Positions 8,607 through 18,507 of a stretch of 64,000 nucleotides of DNA are shown piece by piece. The DNA comes from an uncultured Bacteroides sp. (GTDB taxonomy: Bacteria > Bacteroidota > Bacteroidia > Bacteroidales > Bacteroidaceae). Both the position numbers and the translations under genes were made by a program. The stretch covers positions 868,001-932,000 of the forward strand of contig NZ_OY762899.1 in the NCBI RefSeq assembly GCF_963666545.1. Reading direction: 5' to 3'. Below the pieces are notes generated by a model. That model saw nothing but the letters and a program-made list of their open reading frames with translations. It had not been told where the DNA came from and ran no database searches. How positions within the stretch are numbered: the first letter of the stretch is position 1; each line of letters begins with the position of its first letter.

Positions 8607-9764
8607 TTAAAACGGGCATTTCTGATTTTCAACCCATTTAGGAGTACTCGAAGGAATAGCGTTATGTCCATGTCCGGTCAAGTCACGGATGGAACCATCT
8701 TCTTGCACCGTTCCGTCAAAATTCCAATAAGACACCAAGCCCTTAGTTGTCGGGTCTACATAACAGACACCATCTTCTAGTTCGGCAGCAGTGCGGGCAA
8801 TGCTCCACACACGGGCCTCACTTACCCAACCATCCAGATAACGTCCACGTTCTGACCGTCCAATATGGAATCCGTCCATATAGTCCCAAGATAAATCAAC
8901 TTTTCCACCTGAAGTCGTTACACTCGATTGGGCCTTCCCATCTACATACATCGTAATGGTTTTACCATCATACACACAAGCCAAATGATACCAACGTCCT
9001 GTTGCAAAGTGCATATCTAAGGTCATTGGGTATTTTTTATTATCACCAACTGCAGCCGCAGCAAGCTGCAACTGGTCTTTCTCACATGACACATCACCAA
9101 AACGAAGCAGAAAACGCTCCTCAATGCCCATTACAGAGCTAATAAAGGGGCTCCCACCTTGGAAAGCATTCACGTAAAGTTTACACTCCATGGTCATCTG
9201 ATTCAAAGCATTTACATCAGCGGCACCGGTGCCCATAAATGAAGGTACAGAATAATACATACCTTGAATATTGGCAACTTTTGAAGTAATCACTTGGTTG
9301 AATACAATATAAGCTGTACGCGAAGACTCCAGTACATTAAATCCACCTTCAGAAGAACTAATTGTAACAGGTAAACAGTAAGCTATCCCCTTCTGCAATT
9401 TTTCTGAATCAACAGAAAGTTTAGCTTGAGAAGAGATATAATCTCCACTTTTAATAGTAACACTGCCATTTTCCAGCGTATAAGCATCTGCAGGAGGTAC
9501 TTCATAGCTACGTCCATTGGCCTCATTATAAGCAGTTAGCAATTCAGGTACTGCTTTGATAGTCACTTTCTGATCCGTTGTCACTTTATCTGTTGCAGTC
9601 ACAGTAAGCCCCAAGCTTGAGGGGCCATCTACAGTAAATCTAACAACTGACTGCGACAACGTACCGGTCAGATAGACAACATCGCCAAACTCAGAACTAT
9701 TCTGACAGCCCGTCATACAGGCAATCAGAAAAAATAATAAAGATGATAATGTATATTTTTTCAT
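8607..9764 (-). CDS. DUF1735 + LamG (concanavalin A-like) surface lipoprotein
   Basis: 385 residues. A lipoprotein signal peptide (LLFFLIACMTGC) is followed by a DUF1735 domain (about 25-150; VKTIKAVPELL-like strand pattern, AYNEANGRSYEVPP, TLENGSVTIKSGDYIS). A LamG/ConA-like domain then follows at about 165-380 (MTMECKLYVNAFQ, GRWYHLACVYDGKTITMYVD, LDGWVSEARVWSIART, LVSYWNFDGT). Proteins of this build sit next to GH18 endo-glycosidases in Bacteroides PULs and act as surface glycan-binding proteins. No catalytic residues can be pointed to. It follows the F5/8 lipoprotein with a 12-base gap in the same operon. Confidence 0.88.
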   Translation of the reverse strand: MKKYTLSSLLFFLIACMTGCQNSSEFGDVVYLTGTLSQSVVRFTVDGPSSLGLTVTATDKVTTDQKVTIKAVPELLTAYNEANGRSYEVPPADAYTLENGSVTIKSGDYISSQAKLSVDSEKLQKGIAYCLPVTISSSEGGFNVLESSRTAYIVFNQVITSKVANIQGMYYSVPSFMGTGAADVNALNQMTMECKLYVNAFQGGSPFISSVMGIEERFLLRFGDVSCEKDQLQLAAAAVGDNKKYPMTLDMHFATGRWYHLACVYDGKTITMYVDGKAQSSVTTSGGKVDLSWDYMDGFHIGRSERGRYLDGWVSEARVWSIARTAAELEDGVCYVDPTTKGLVSYWNFDGTVQEDGSIRDLTGHGHNAIPSSTPKWVENQKCPF

Positions 9765-9776
9765 ATTGTTCTAAAA

Positions 9777-10796
9777 TTATTTTGCATAAATCTTAAATTC
9801 ACCAATCTGAGCAGACGAAGACTTACTCCCATCCCAATCTGTCACTAAAGGAACAGAAATTTTTAAATAACGTGCAGTTATAGGCAAATAAAAGATGATG
9901 TTTTTGGAGCTCCAACCACCACCGGAACTAACCGTTCCTACATCCGTCCATTCTGAGCCATTTTTACTTGATTTAATCTTGTAGTCTTTCGAGATAGAGC
10001 CATAATCATAATAGCTATAAAGTTTATAGTATGCAGAAATAGCCGTTACACCATATTCTTTCTTCAAATCAACTACAAAATCAAATGCCTCAGGAGCACT
10101 TGCTTTCCATTCGGTTTTTTCGTCCCCATCAAACATTGCATCAGTGGAGCCAGTCACATCGATTCCTGTTGCATCAACCAAAGATGCAGTCCAGCCAGCA
10201 CGTTCTTCTATCAATTGTCCTTGTGCATCATTGTCATTTGCACCATCCTTAATCATATCATCATCAATCGTTGTACCAATCGTCAAATACGCATAGTTTA
10301 TATTAGTACTTGCTACCGCACTTGCTCCTTCAACAGATATCAATTTCAATGGAATTAAGTACCCTGTTTTGCTACGCAAACCAGACAAGGCACTTTCATT
10401 GATAGTGATATGAATAGAATCAGAGGAAACCATTGCACCTGCCAAAATGGTCATTGTTCCACTTTCAATTTTCAAGGCGTTATCGGGCAAAGCAACAAAC
10501 TCTTTGCCATTCCGTTTATTGTATGCTTCAACAAGAGCATTATCAATTTCTACCGTAGCCTTAATGTTAGCAGAAGCCTTTTGAGTAGCATATACAGGCA
10601 TTTTAAAATCCAGAGTGCTCACACTACTCGCCGGAGTATGTATTAATAGGTAACTCGAGGAGCCATTTTTCACATAGATTCGGTTCATCGCATCACCGGG
10701 AAAATCATAGCTTTCATCTTCTCCGCAAGCCCATAAGCCAACAAGAGAGAGGGCGAGAATGCTCGTGTATAATAGATTCTTATAGATTGTTTTCAT
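9777..10796 (-). CDS. DUF1735 + F5/8-type C (discoidin) surface lipoprotein
   Basis: 339 residues. The lipoprotein signal (LALSLVGLWAC) is followed by a DUF1735 domain (about 35-175; VEAYNKRNGKEFVALPDNAL, IESGTMTILAGAM, GYLIPLKLISVEG). A C-terminal F5/8 type C or CBM32-like beta-sandwich follows (about 195-339; AMFDGDEKTEWKA, FVVDLKKEYGVTAISAYY, ITARYLKISVP, AQIGEFKIYAK). It is a probable surface glycan-binding protein that helps SusCD and GH18 capture the glycan. It sits between GH18 (23-base gap) and the LamG lipoprotein. It shares the DUF1735 part with its neighbour but has a different binding module, so the pair probably recognises different parts of the ligand. Confidence 0.87.
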   Translation of the reverse strand: MKTIYKNLLYTSILALSLVGLWACGEDESYDFPGDAMNRIYVKNGSSSYLLIHTPASSVSTLDFKMPVYATQKASANIKATVEIDNALVEAYNKRNGKEFVALPDNALKIESGTMTILAGAMVSSDSIHITINESALSGLRSKTGYLIPLKLISVEGASAVASTNINYAYLTIGTTIDDDMIKDGANDNDAQGQLIEERAGWTASLVDATGIDVTGSTDAMFDGDEKTEWKASAPEAFDFVVDLKKEYGVTAISAYYKLYSYYDYGSISKDYKIKSSKNGSEWTDVGTVSSGGGWSSKNIIFYLPITARYLKISVPLVTDWDGSKSSSAQIGEFKIYAK

Positions 10797-10819
10797 ATAT
10801 TTCTAATTAGATTGTTTCA

Positions 10820-11776
10820 TTAATGTATCGCCGGATTCTGAATCTGGATACCTTCACGAAAACGTTTATATGGATATTGATTATCTTTAGCAATATTGTA
10901 GTCACGATGCATATAGAATGCTCCAAAGCCACCCTTACGTCCTGTTACAGGTTGCCATTTGGCGTAAGTCAGCAATTGTCCGGCCTCGCTCGTTTGCCAG
11001 TTATCACCTACATTCTCGGTATACACACACTTCTCCACAGGGAAATTCCCTAAAAGACGAGGACTACCACCATATGTCTGATTAACCAGATAATTAGCAT
11101 ACTGCACACACTCATCTGGTGGATAAGTACCATAGAAATCAATACAAAATAATTTATCTTTATTTTCAGAAAGAGGCCCTATTTTAGCACCAATATACTT
11201 ACAGAAATAAGCCATATTATCTCCCGACAAACGGTCACCTTCGGGTTCGTAATCAAGATCTATGCCATCAAGTTCATTCTTAAAGATAGGATCCATCAAA
11301 TAATCAGCATACATTTCGAGTGCTTTGTGACGCATTACTAAACGATCCTCTTCAGTCCCCTTTGAAGAATTATAGCTATCCTGAAAAAGCTGATAAAACT
11401 CATGATCGCCATAAGCCACCTTATCTTCAATACGAATGATGGTAGGACATACCATTTTAGTACCCTTCACTTTTTGTACAAAACGAAGTTCTTCCCAAAC
11501 AGCATCGTCTTGGGGCAGGCCACCCCATAAGGAGCATACATCCAAACTATCGGGCAAGCCTAAGAAACGAAGTGCCAAAGAATGGCTCTGCGAATAGTCG
11601 GCAAACCATCCCCAGGCAATAGAGTGATCGGAAGACTTATAATCACGTAAATTCTGATAATAGAGTTCGCTGTAAGTATAAGGCTTTTGTATCATCTCAG
11701 CTTCGGTGTCAGTGTCGCAAGAAGTTACCATGTGGCCTAATATGGCAAACGCGAACAAATATTTAAAGAGTTTCAT
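10820..11776 (-). CDS. GH18 family endo-glycosidase (probable ENGase), lipoprotein
   Basis: 318 residues with a lipoprotein signal (AILGHMVTSC). The GH18 catalytic signature DGxDxDxE is intact as LDGIDLDYEPEG (D170, D173, D175, E177). Catalysis should therefore proceed by substrate-assisted cleavage of GlcNAc-beta-1,4-GlcNAc, with release of glycans from asparagine as in the Bacteroides surface ENGases. Many GH18-like PUL proteins have lost these residues and only bind; this one has not. Its place directly after SusD and before two DUF1735 lipoproteins, with GH92 further down, matches N-glycan PULs of Bacteroides. A chitinase-like activity is the alternative. Confidence 0.88.
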   Translation of the reverse strand: MKLFKYLFAFAILGHMVTSCDTDTEAEMIQKPYTYSELYYQNLRDYKSSDHSIAWGWFADYSQSHSLALRFLGLPDSLDVCSLWGGLPQDDAVWEELRFVQKVKGTKMVCPTIIRIEDKVAYGDHEFYQLFQDSYNSSKGTEEDRLVMRHKALEMYADYLMDPIFKNELDGIDLDYEPEGDRLSGDNMAYFCKYIGAKIGPLSENKDKLFCIDFYGTYPPDECVQYANYLVNQTYGGSPRLLGNFPVEKCVYTENVGDNWQTSEAGQLLTYAKWQPVTGRKGGFGAFYMHRDYNIAKDNQYPYKRFREGIQIQNPAIH

Positions 11777-11803
11777 ATTACTAATATTAAAAAGTTAAAC
11801 AAA

Positions 11804-13408
11804 TCACCTTGCATCCCACCAAAGTTTCGTGCCGGCCTTATCACCATTGCCGCCCAACAATGATACTGCTGCTGTGGTATTTTCAGAGTTGTTAGAGTAT
11901 TCGGTAGTAGGGAACTTCAAACGACAGATCAGTTCGCCATTGGCTACTTCACTATTGCTCTGATTTCTAACAATCGTAAAAATTTTAGGATATCCCGTAC
12001 GGCGCATCTCACTCCAAGCTTCTTGCCCATCGGGGAAAATAGCAATCCATTTTTGAATCATGATGCGCTCCATTTTTTGTTCCATTGTAGCGTTTTCATC
12101 CCAAGCCACAGTGAGTGCCGTAACTTTCGTTGCATCACTGGAACCAACAGGATCATCATAATCAGCAGGAGTATTTAAGGCATTAACCATATAGCTATCA
12201 GCTCCATTTGTTTTCTTTGAAGCAAAAGAAGTTCTAATACCTGTTGCATAAAGATTTTGCACAGATTCTGCTCCCAAACCCCAGCGCAATTTAGCTTCAG
12301 CCTGTAAGAAATAAGATTCAGCTGCATCCATCCACTGCATATCACTGTTTGTCTCAAAATTCAAACCGGAAATTTTGGGAGAATAGCTATCTTTGTTCGG
12401 GCGATTGATACCGTTTCGTGCACCGTGATAACCACCATCCGCATCACACGGACGAAAGTACATCTTTAAACGAGGATCGTCATACCCCTTTAAGTACGAC
12501 TCCATGCTAGCCCCCATACGCATATCTTTAAAACTTTGACTAACCTCCCAAAGTGGATTGGTAAAAGTGAAGGTCGTATTTTGACGTAGAATAGCCGAAT
12601 CGTCGGCCGATTTCATCAAACCGATACTATGATTGATAGCGGCAGTCGCCTCAGTCTTTGCTTTTGCCTCATCTGCATAAGAAATGCGCATAGCCAAACG
12701 TAAACGCAATGTATTGGCGAATTTAATCCATTTTTCTACATCGCCGCTATAGATGTAGTCGTATTTCGACAAGACCTTTGCCGTACTATTGGCTGCATGA
12801 TAAGCCGTCAGAATATTGATAGCTCCATCCAATTCATCGAAAAACGCATTATACACATCTTTCTGCGAATCATAGGGTACATGTATGGTAGTACCAAACT
12901 TAGTGTAAGGAATAGGGCCATACATATCCGTAATGCGCGACATACCCACTACTTTCATTATATCTGCCAACGCTCCTACAGCCGGTGTACCGTTCTTCGC
13001 TGCTTCCTTCTTAATGGAGAACCAAGGTTGCATAATATCAGTATAAGCATCATTAAAGGCAGCATTATACCAACCTTGATAGAGTGCATAATGATCGTTG
13101 TTATAAGTAGAGTAAGAAAAAGTTGTTATATTGGCAATATAACCGGAGAATATATCACCGGCCAGCATTTCAGTAATCTGATATTCACCGCCTTTATCTA
13201 CACCCACAATGAATACCCCCTTCTCCATCTGCGTAAGAAACGCACCGGTAGTCAAATTATCGTGAGTCATTTGCTCGGGAGTCACCTCGTTCGGATCGGT
13301 ATTCCACTTCTCAAATCCACCGGTGCAAGATGCTAATCCCAGACATCCTGCCAGAACTAACACACCACTAATCGCTTTTGTATACTTTGATATCTGTATC
13401 ATCATCAT
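11804..13408 (-). CDS. SusD-like outer-membrane nutrient-binding lipoprotein (SusD-like_2 type)
   Basis: 534 residues. The lipoprotein signal is LVLAGCLGLASC. The sequence shows the SusD_2/RagB hallmarks: TGGFEKWNTDPNEVTPEQM near the N-terminus, YQGWYNAAFNDAYTDI, KVVGMSRITDMYGPIPYTKF, KWIKFANTLRLRLAMRISYA, and a C-terminal IMIQKWIAIFPDGQEAWSE. It would form the lid of the SusC channel encoded just upstream (6-base gap) and capture the oligosaccharide. The start MMMIQISKYTK has three possible Met codons. It is followed by GH18 after 27 bases. Confidence 0.93.
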   Translation of the reverse strand: MMMIQISKYTKAISGVLVLAGCLGLASCTGGFEKWNTDPNEVTPEQMTHDNLTTGAFLTQMEKGVFIVGVDKGGEYQITEMLAGDIFSGYIANITTFSYSTYNNDHYALYQGWYNAAFNDAYTDIMQPWFSIKKEAAKNGTPAVGALADIMKVVGMSRITDMYGPIPYTKFGTTIHVPYDSQKDVYNAFFDELDGAINILTAYHAANSTAKVLSKYDYIYSGDVEKWIKFANTLRLRLAMRISYADEAKAKTEATAAINHSIGLMKSADDSAILRQNTTFTFTNPLWEVSQSFKDMRMGASMESYLKGYDDPRLKMYFRPCDADGGYHGARNGINRPNKDSYSPKISGLNFETNSDMQWMDAAESYFLQAEAKLRWGLGAESVQNLYATGIRTSFASKKTNGADSYMVNALNTPADYDDPVGSSDATKVTALTVAWDENATMEQKMERIMIQKWIAIFPDGQEAWSEMRRTGYPKIFTIVRNQSNSEVANGELICRLKFPTTEYSNNSENTTAAVSLLGGNGDKAGTKLWWDAR

Positions 13409-13414
13409 AGTTCT

Positions 13415-16400
13415 TTAAAAGTTAAGTTTAACAGAAAAACCAAGATTGCGAAGACTAGGCATCATAAAGTAGTCCATACCACTAAAGTGAGTACCCGTAC
13501 TAGCCGTTAATTCGGGGTCATAAGGGGCTTTATTATAAAACATAAACAGGTTACGTCCCGTAAAAGCTACGTTCATACCCTTGATGCAAGATACCCAGTG
13601 CGTAATAGGCACATCATAGCCCAATGTAAGTTCAGCCAAACGAACATTCGTAGCGCTATATACATACATTGATCCGGCGCTCGTACCTATGGTTTGATAA
13701 TATGCTTGGGCTGGTATGCGGTAACCATTCACTAAAGCACCTCCGGCATCACGAGCATCAGCCGTAGCCTTTGATACGCCATAAGAATCCATAAGAGCCT
13801 GAGTCATTGAAACTCCAATACCACCCACACGAGCATTAATCAAAAAGCCCAACGAGAATCCTTTCCAAGTGAATGAGTTACGCCATCCAAGAGTGTACTT
13901 CGCTTGTGAATTACCCGCATAAATATATCCATCTTTTTTCTCACCTGCATTTTTATCTACAAACACGCCTTTCGAAGTATAATCTACATTGATAAACCCA
14001 TGTTCATCCGTTTGAAGACAAGTTACATAGAGATCACCAATAGAACCGCCCTCTGTCAAAATGCTTTTAACATTACCAATACCACCCACCTCTAGTCGAT
14101 CCAATTCAACAACCTCACCGTTCTTTAGTTGGGTAGGGGGCAGCAACCGCTTAATCTTATTTCGATTAATGGTATAAACTAATGAAGAAGTCCATTTCAC
14201 CGGTCCTACAGGCTGATTTAATGTCAGACTAGCTTCAAGACCTTTATTATCAACACGACCGGCATTGATATACATTGATTTATAACCGGAAGCAGCTGAC
14301 AATGAAGGGTTGAATAACTGATTGTAAGTAGACGTTTTATAAAGACTGACATTCAGCGCCAATTTGTTGCTCCAGAGATGTGACTCTAAACCTACTTCCC
14401 ATGCTCTTGTACGTTCCGGCTTTATATCCGTATTCGGATAAGTTGTTTGAGTCGTTGGCGTACCCGATTCAAAAGGATTGCCCAGATGAGCGATATAACG
14501 AGTAGGTGCATTACCAACTTCACTGTAGGAACTACGAATTTTTAAATAAGTTAATACATCATTCTTGATAGGTAACAAATCAGTGAGAATGGCAGATAAC
14601 CCAACCGATGGATAAGCTATATAAGTATAATCAGTCCAAGCCAAAGCAGAAGCCCAGTCAACACGACCAGTCACATCCAAATAAAGTTTGCTCTTCCAGC
14701 CCAACTGTGCGGTTGCAAAAATAGACTGAGTTTGGTCATGATAATTATCTTGATCCGGCTTAATTTTAGTCGTATTCAGATTCCTTAAAGTGAAACGGTT
14801 AGCGACAGAGTTTAAGTCGCCTCCTATGGAATAGTATCCATAAACAACATCTTGAATACTGGTACCTAAAGCAGCGGTTAAAGAATAATCCCCGAAATAC
14901 TTGTCAATATTCAACATCACATCACCATACGTCTGACGTGTCGAATAATCAGATTTATAGTAGGCACCCATCTCTCCTGCAAAAACAGCATCGGTAGAGG
15001 CCGAATATTTTTTTTCACTGATAGCCGAAGTGTAATCCATCTTTGCTCGGGCTCCCAGAGTGATGCCTTTCGCGATGTTGTAACTCAGACCGGCACTCAT
15101 CAAGAAACGGTTTTTATGGTTAATAAATAAATCGCGTTGAGTGGTCCAGTAAGGATTCTGCATACCAATAGCCAGATTGCCATAAGGCCAATACTGCGTC
15201 TTGAAGTTACGGTCAGGGTCTTGGTATTGTTCAAACACCTTATATTTATTCATATCTTCACTAACAGGAAACAGATAAGTAGCCACAATTGGGTTAAAAT
15301 ATTGCCCTTGTGCTACCATATTCTGCTCGCGGACATTCATGTAATTGGCATTTAGATCCAGATGAAGTTTATCATTCAGCATACTGGTTGTGTTGCGGAT
15401 AGAGAAATTATAGCGAGCGAGTGTATTGTTGTCTACAATTCCTTCAGCATTGGTCGAAGCCATTGATAAGAACGTTTGATTTTTCTCCGTACCGTTAGAA
15501 ATCGTTATTGAATTATTTTCAGTCCAACCAGTCTGAAAAAAATCTTTCGGCTTGTATCCGCTCGGAGTAGAGAGCTTACTCCCCCAACTGTAATAACTAC
15601 CGGTTTCAGAACCATAAGAGTTCTGAAATTCGGGCATTACAAACGGATCAAGAAATGAAGTATTATTGGAATAAGTCACATTCAAGCGTTCCGTATTACC
15701 CTTCTTCGTGGTAATCATGATGACTCCATTAGCCGCCTCACTACCATACAATGCAGATGCAGCAGCACCGCTCAACACAGACATGCGTTCAATATCTTCA
15801 GGGTTAATCATAGATGCCCCATCACCGGATTGTCCCATCCCAGTAAAAAGATCACTAGGCTGTGTTGTCTCAAGCGAAGGCATTGGAATACCGTCAATGA
15901 CATAGAGTGCATTGTTATTGCCCGTTATGGATTTGGCTCCACGCATCACCACCTTGGTGCCACCACCAATACCGGAGGAGCTCGTGTTAATAGCTACACC
16001 GGCTACCTTACCCGCCAAACTATTCATGAAATTGGCATCTTTCACTCCCACTATGTCAGATGCATTAAGTTGTTGCACATTGTAAGACAGAGATTTTGCC
16101 TCCTTTTTAATACCCAACGCAGTTACAACAACCTCGCTAAGTATTTTTGTGTCTTCTTTCATCACAATAGACAAACTGGAATCAAGTGTAATCTTCACGC
16201 TCTGGGCAGTATAGCCCACATAAGAGAAATCAAGAATGTCTCCTTTGCCGGCTTGAAGCGTAAAGTCTCCGTCAATATCGGTAATAGTTCCTGAAGGCGC
16301 ATTTTTTATTTTAACATTCACACCAATCAACGGCTCACCGTTAATATCGACGACCTTTCCTTTTATTTTTTTCGGAACAACATTCTCTTTTTTATCAGCA

Positions 16401-16708
16401 AAAATCATTATATAGCCATTACTTAACTTATAACTGAAACCTGTTCCTTTCAGTATAAAGTTTAAAGCATGTTCAACAGTTTGATTCTTAATATTCAAAG
16501 AGATACGTTTGGTCGTATTTAGTTGAGATTCATTGTAGGCAACAGACATATTAGATTGTCTTTCCACCTCCAATAATGCTTCGCGTAAAGAAATATCATC
16601 CTTTATAATTGTAATTTTGATATTCTCCTGAGCGAAGAGAGTTATTTGCACAAACAACAAACAGCAAAAAAATGTTATACATTTAGCTTTTAATCGATAT
16701 AAATTCAT
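13415..16708 (-). CDS. SusC-like TonB-dependent glycan importer with STN domain
   Basis: 1097 residues. A signal peptide (to about 26, FVQITLFAQ) precedes an STN domain (about 30-105; ISLREALLEVERQSNMSVAY) and a carboxypeptidase-regulatory-like domain (about 115-195; KIKGKVVDINGEPLIGVNVK). The TonB plug follows (NSLAGKVAGVAI, ALYVIDGIPM, IERMSVLSGAAASALYGS) and then a barrel ending NLGFSVKLNF. The STN domain matches control by the FecR and ECF genes upstream. With SusD it should import oligosaccharides released by GH18. A stem-loop lies in the 171-base gap between FecR and this gene, where the sigma-dependent promoter is also expected. Confidence 0.95.
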   Translation of the reverse strand: MNLYRLKAKCITFFCCLLFVQITLFAQENIKITIIKDDISLREALLEVERQSNMSVAYNESQLNTTKRISLNIKNQTVEHALNFILKGTGFSYKLSNGYIMIFADKKENVVPKKIKGKVVDINGEPLIGVNVKIKNAPSGTITDIDGDFTLQAGKGDILDFSYVGYTAQSVKITLDSSLSIVMKEDTKILSEVVVTALGIKKEAKSLSYNVQQLNASDIVGVKDANFMNSLAGKVAGVAINTSSSGIGGGTKVVMRGAKSITGNNNALYVIDGIPMPSLETTQPSDLFTGMGQSGDGASMINPEDIERMSVLSGAAASALYGSEAANGVIMITTKKGNTERLNVTYSNNTSFLDPFVMPEFQNSYGSETGSYYSWGSKLSTPSGYKPKDFFQTGWTENNSITISNGTEKNQTFLSMASTNAEGIVDNNTLARYNFSIRNTTSMLNDKLHLDLNANYMNVREQNMVAQGQYFNPIVATYLFPVSEDMNKYKVFEQYQDPDRNFKTQYWPYGNLAIGMQNPYWTTQRDLFINHKNRFLMSAGLSYNIAKGITLGARAKMDYTSAISEKKYSASTDAVFAGEMGAYYKSDYSTRQTYGDVMLNIDKYFGDYSLTAALGTSIQDVVYGYYSIGGDLNSVANRFTLRNLNTTKIKPDQDNYHDQTQSIFATAQLGWKSKLYLDVTGRVDWASALAWTDYTYIAYPSVGLSAILTDLLPIKNDVLTYLKIRSSYSEVGNAPTRYIAHLGNPFESGTPTTQTTYPNTDIKPERTRAWEVGLESHLWSNKLALNVSLYKTSTYNQLFNPSLSAASGYKSMYINAGRVDNKGLEASLTLNQPVGPVKWTSSLVYTINRNKIKRLLPPTQLKNGEVVELDRLEVGGIGNVKSILTEGGSIGDLYVTCLQTDEHGFINVDYTSKGVFVDKNAGEKKDGYIYAGNSQAKYTLGWRNSFTWKGFSLGFLINARVGGIGVSMTQALMDSYGVSKATADARDAGGALVNGYRIPAQAYYQTIGTSAGSMYVYSATNVRLAELTLGYDVPITHWVSCIKGMNVAFTGRNLFMFYNKAPYDPELTASTGTHFSGMDYFMMPSLRNLGFSVKLNF

Positions 16709-16796
16709 ATCTTAGTAGCGCTTTTAGTGTTAAACTCATAATATTATTCTTCAAAGAAATTAAGCAGTATGCTTTAATGCTAAGAGATTATTTCAT

Positions 16797-16828
16797 ATCC
16801 GGAATTAGGCGTCCTCCTTTTTCCGGAT
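16797..16828 (-). promoter_or_regulatory. Stem-loop between FecR and SusC
   Basis: A perfect 8-base-pair inverted repeat (ATCCGGAA, 16797-16804; TTCCGGAT, 16821-16828) with a 16-base loop lies in the intergenic region after FecR. It may end most transcripts coming from the sigma/FecR promoter or stabilise the SusC mRNA end. No T-run follows directly, so its role is uncertain. Confidence 0.4.
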
Positions 16829-16879
16829 ACTTTTTTACATAATGGCGTATATTTTTAAGGTTAATATATTTATTGTTAA

Positions 16880-17863
16880 TTATTTAGCACTCTTCAGATA
16901 GCAAACGTTTCCATCTATTTTATATTTAAATCCTCCTACTACTTCTTTCATCACTTCCAATATTTCAGTTATATCAGCATTCTTACGGAAGCGGAAATTA
17001 TATTTATCATTATTGAAGAAACTAACGTTACATTGAATTGTCATATTAAAACGGCGTTCTAGTGTAGATAGAATTTCTTTGATTGTAACGCCTCTAAATA
17101 CAAACTCTCCTTTTTGCCAAGCAGTCACATCAGCAAGGTCTGCATTCTTCATAAAGCTCACTCCTGTATTTCTCGAGAATGTAACTTCCTGGCCGGGAGA
17201 TAATATATAATTCTTTTTACCTTCTCCGCAATCCACGAATACTTTCCCATGGATTAACGTAGCCACAATTTCATTACTTTCTGGATAGGCAGCTACATTA
17301 AACTCCGTACCCAATGCAGTGACAGACATTGTTGTCGATTTTACAATAAAAGGTTTATCCGGATTCTTCTTCACTTTGAAATTGGCCTCTCCTATCAAAT
17401 AAACGGTACGGGTATCTCCCTTAAAGGCTTTCGGATAAAGCAATAATGTGCCGGAATTAGTCTGCACAAGGCTACCGTCCGGCAATTCAACCGTCTTCAT
17501 ATTGCCGTCTTGAGTAAACTGTTGTACCATAGCTACTTCCAAGTATCTATTCTTTGTGAAAAAGAAAGTACCTGAAACCGAAACGGCCAGCAGAACCACA
17601 GCTGCCGCAGCATAACGCCAGAGGCGGAGATGGCGGAAAGGCGTTTTTTTCTCGACTTCCACTTTCTTATACACAGCAACAAGAGAGTCCCATGTGCTTG
17701 TATCGGGCATTCGCTCAGTTCTTTCCCACAATGATTTCAATGCGGTTTCTTTCTCATCAGCGTGTTCGGAGTCTACTAACCATTGATGCACCTCTTGGGT
17801 TATCTCCGGCTTCTGGTCGAAGTCTGTGAAAATACGTATAATCTTGGAGATGTAATCTTTCAT
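16880..17863 (-). CDS. FecR-family anti-sigma factor
   Basis: 327 residues. The cytoplasmic N-terminal part (about 1-78, HQWLVDSEHADEKETALKSL) is followed by one membrane helix at about 82-103 (LWRYAAAAVVLLAVSVSGTF). The FecR domain is at about 115-215 (TVELPDGSLVQTNSGTLLLY, VYLIGEANFKVKKNPDKPF, TALGTEFNVAAYPES), and the C-terminal DUF4974 domain at about 245-327 (FRGVTIKEILSTLERRFNMT). It would hold the ECF factor encoded 40 bases upstream until the SusC STN domain signals substrate. Confidence 0.93.
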   Translation of the reverse strand: MKDYISKIIRIFTDFDQKPEITQEVHQWLVDSEHADEKETALKSLWERTERMPDTSTWDSLVAVYKKVEVEKKTPFRHLRLWRYAAAAVVLLAVSVSGTFFFTKNRYLEVAMVQQFTQDGNMKTVELPDGSLVQTNSGTLLLYPKAFKGDTRTVYLIGEANFKVKKNPDKPFIVKSTTMSVTALGTEFNVAAYPESNEIVATLIHGKVFVDCGEGKKNYILSPGQEVTFSRNTGVSFMKNADLADVTAWQKGEFVFRGVTIKEILSTLERRFNMTIQCNVSFFNNDKYNFRFRKNADITEILEVMKEVVGGFKYKIDGNVCYLKSAK

Positions 17864-17903
17864 CTTATAATTGCCTTTATACTGTATAGACAGTTATAAA
17901 AGG

Positions 17904-18446
17904 TCAACTACTCAACAGATATAAGAAAAAAAATAAAATAGTTTTTTTCAAGTCCATTAATGCCAGATAAATATGGCGTTCTACTGTGCGAACAGAGATT
18001 TTCTGCCTTTCTGCAATCTCAGCATTACTCATTCCCTGCTTACGGCTCATTAGAAAGCAAGTTTTTCTTTGTATCGGCATGTTGTCAATTGTCAGCTTTA
18101 TCAGAAGTTCTATTTCCTTAGCATAAAGTTCGTCGTGAATATCACTCTGATATAAAGGAACATCCTCCTTAGTCATTTGCTCTCTATAATTGCACTCAAT
18201 TGATTTATGCTTCAGAAAATTAAAAATATGATTACGTACCATGGTATAGATGTAGCTGTTCCATGTGTCATAGTCCTCCCAAAGCTCAGGATTATCCCAT
18301 AGCTTCACAAAAATGTCTTGGGCAATATCTTCCGCATCATCTTCAGATTTCAAAATCTTCCAAGCAAAGGCTTTCACTTTAGGAAAGGTAATGATGAAGA
18401 ATTGTTCAAACTTGTGTTTTCGCTCTTGTTCCTCTGTATTAGTCAT
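17904..18446 (-). CDS. ECF RNA polymerase sigma factor
   Basis: 180 residues. Region 2 (FFIITFPKVKAFAWKILKSE, DAEDIAQDIFVKLWDN) and region 4 (MPIQRKTCFLMSRKQGMSNA, AERQKISVRTVERHIYLALM) are both present. It heads the minus-strand PUL sigma-FecR-SusC-SusD-GH18 and so on. It should activate the SusC promoter when FecR is released. A near-perfect housekeeping promoter precedes it. The hydrophobic tail (KKTILFFFLYLLSS) resembles that of the other sigma factor in this window. Confidence 0.94.
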   Translation of the reverse strand: MTNTEEQERKHKFEQFFIITFPKVKAFAWKILKSEDDAEDIAQDIFVKLWDNPELWEDYDTWNSYIYTMVRNHIFNFLKHKSIECNYREQMTKEDVPLYQSDIHDELYAKEIELLIKLTIDNMPIQRKTCFLMSRKQGMSNAEIAERQKISVRTVERHIYLALMDLKKTILFFFLYLLSS

Positions 18447-18507
18447 TTAGGGTCTTTCCGATTAGGCTTGAATCATTCAACCGAATCATTTCGTTTTTAT
18501 CAGCGAC

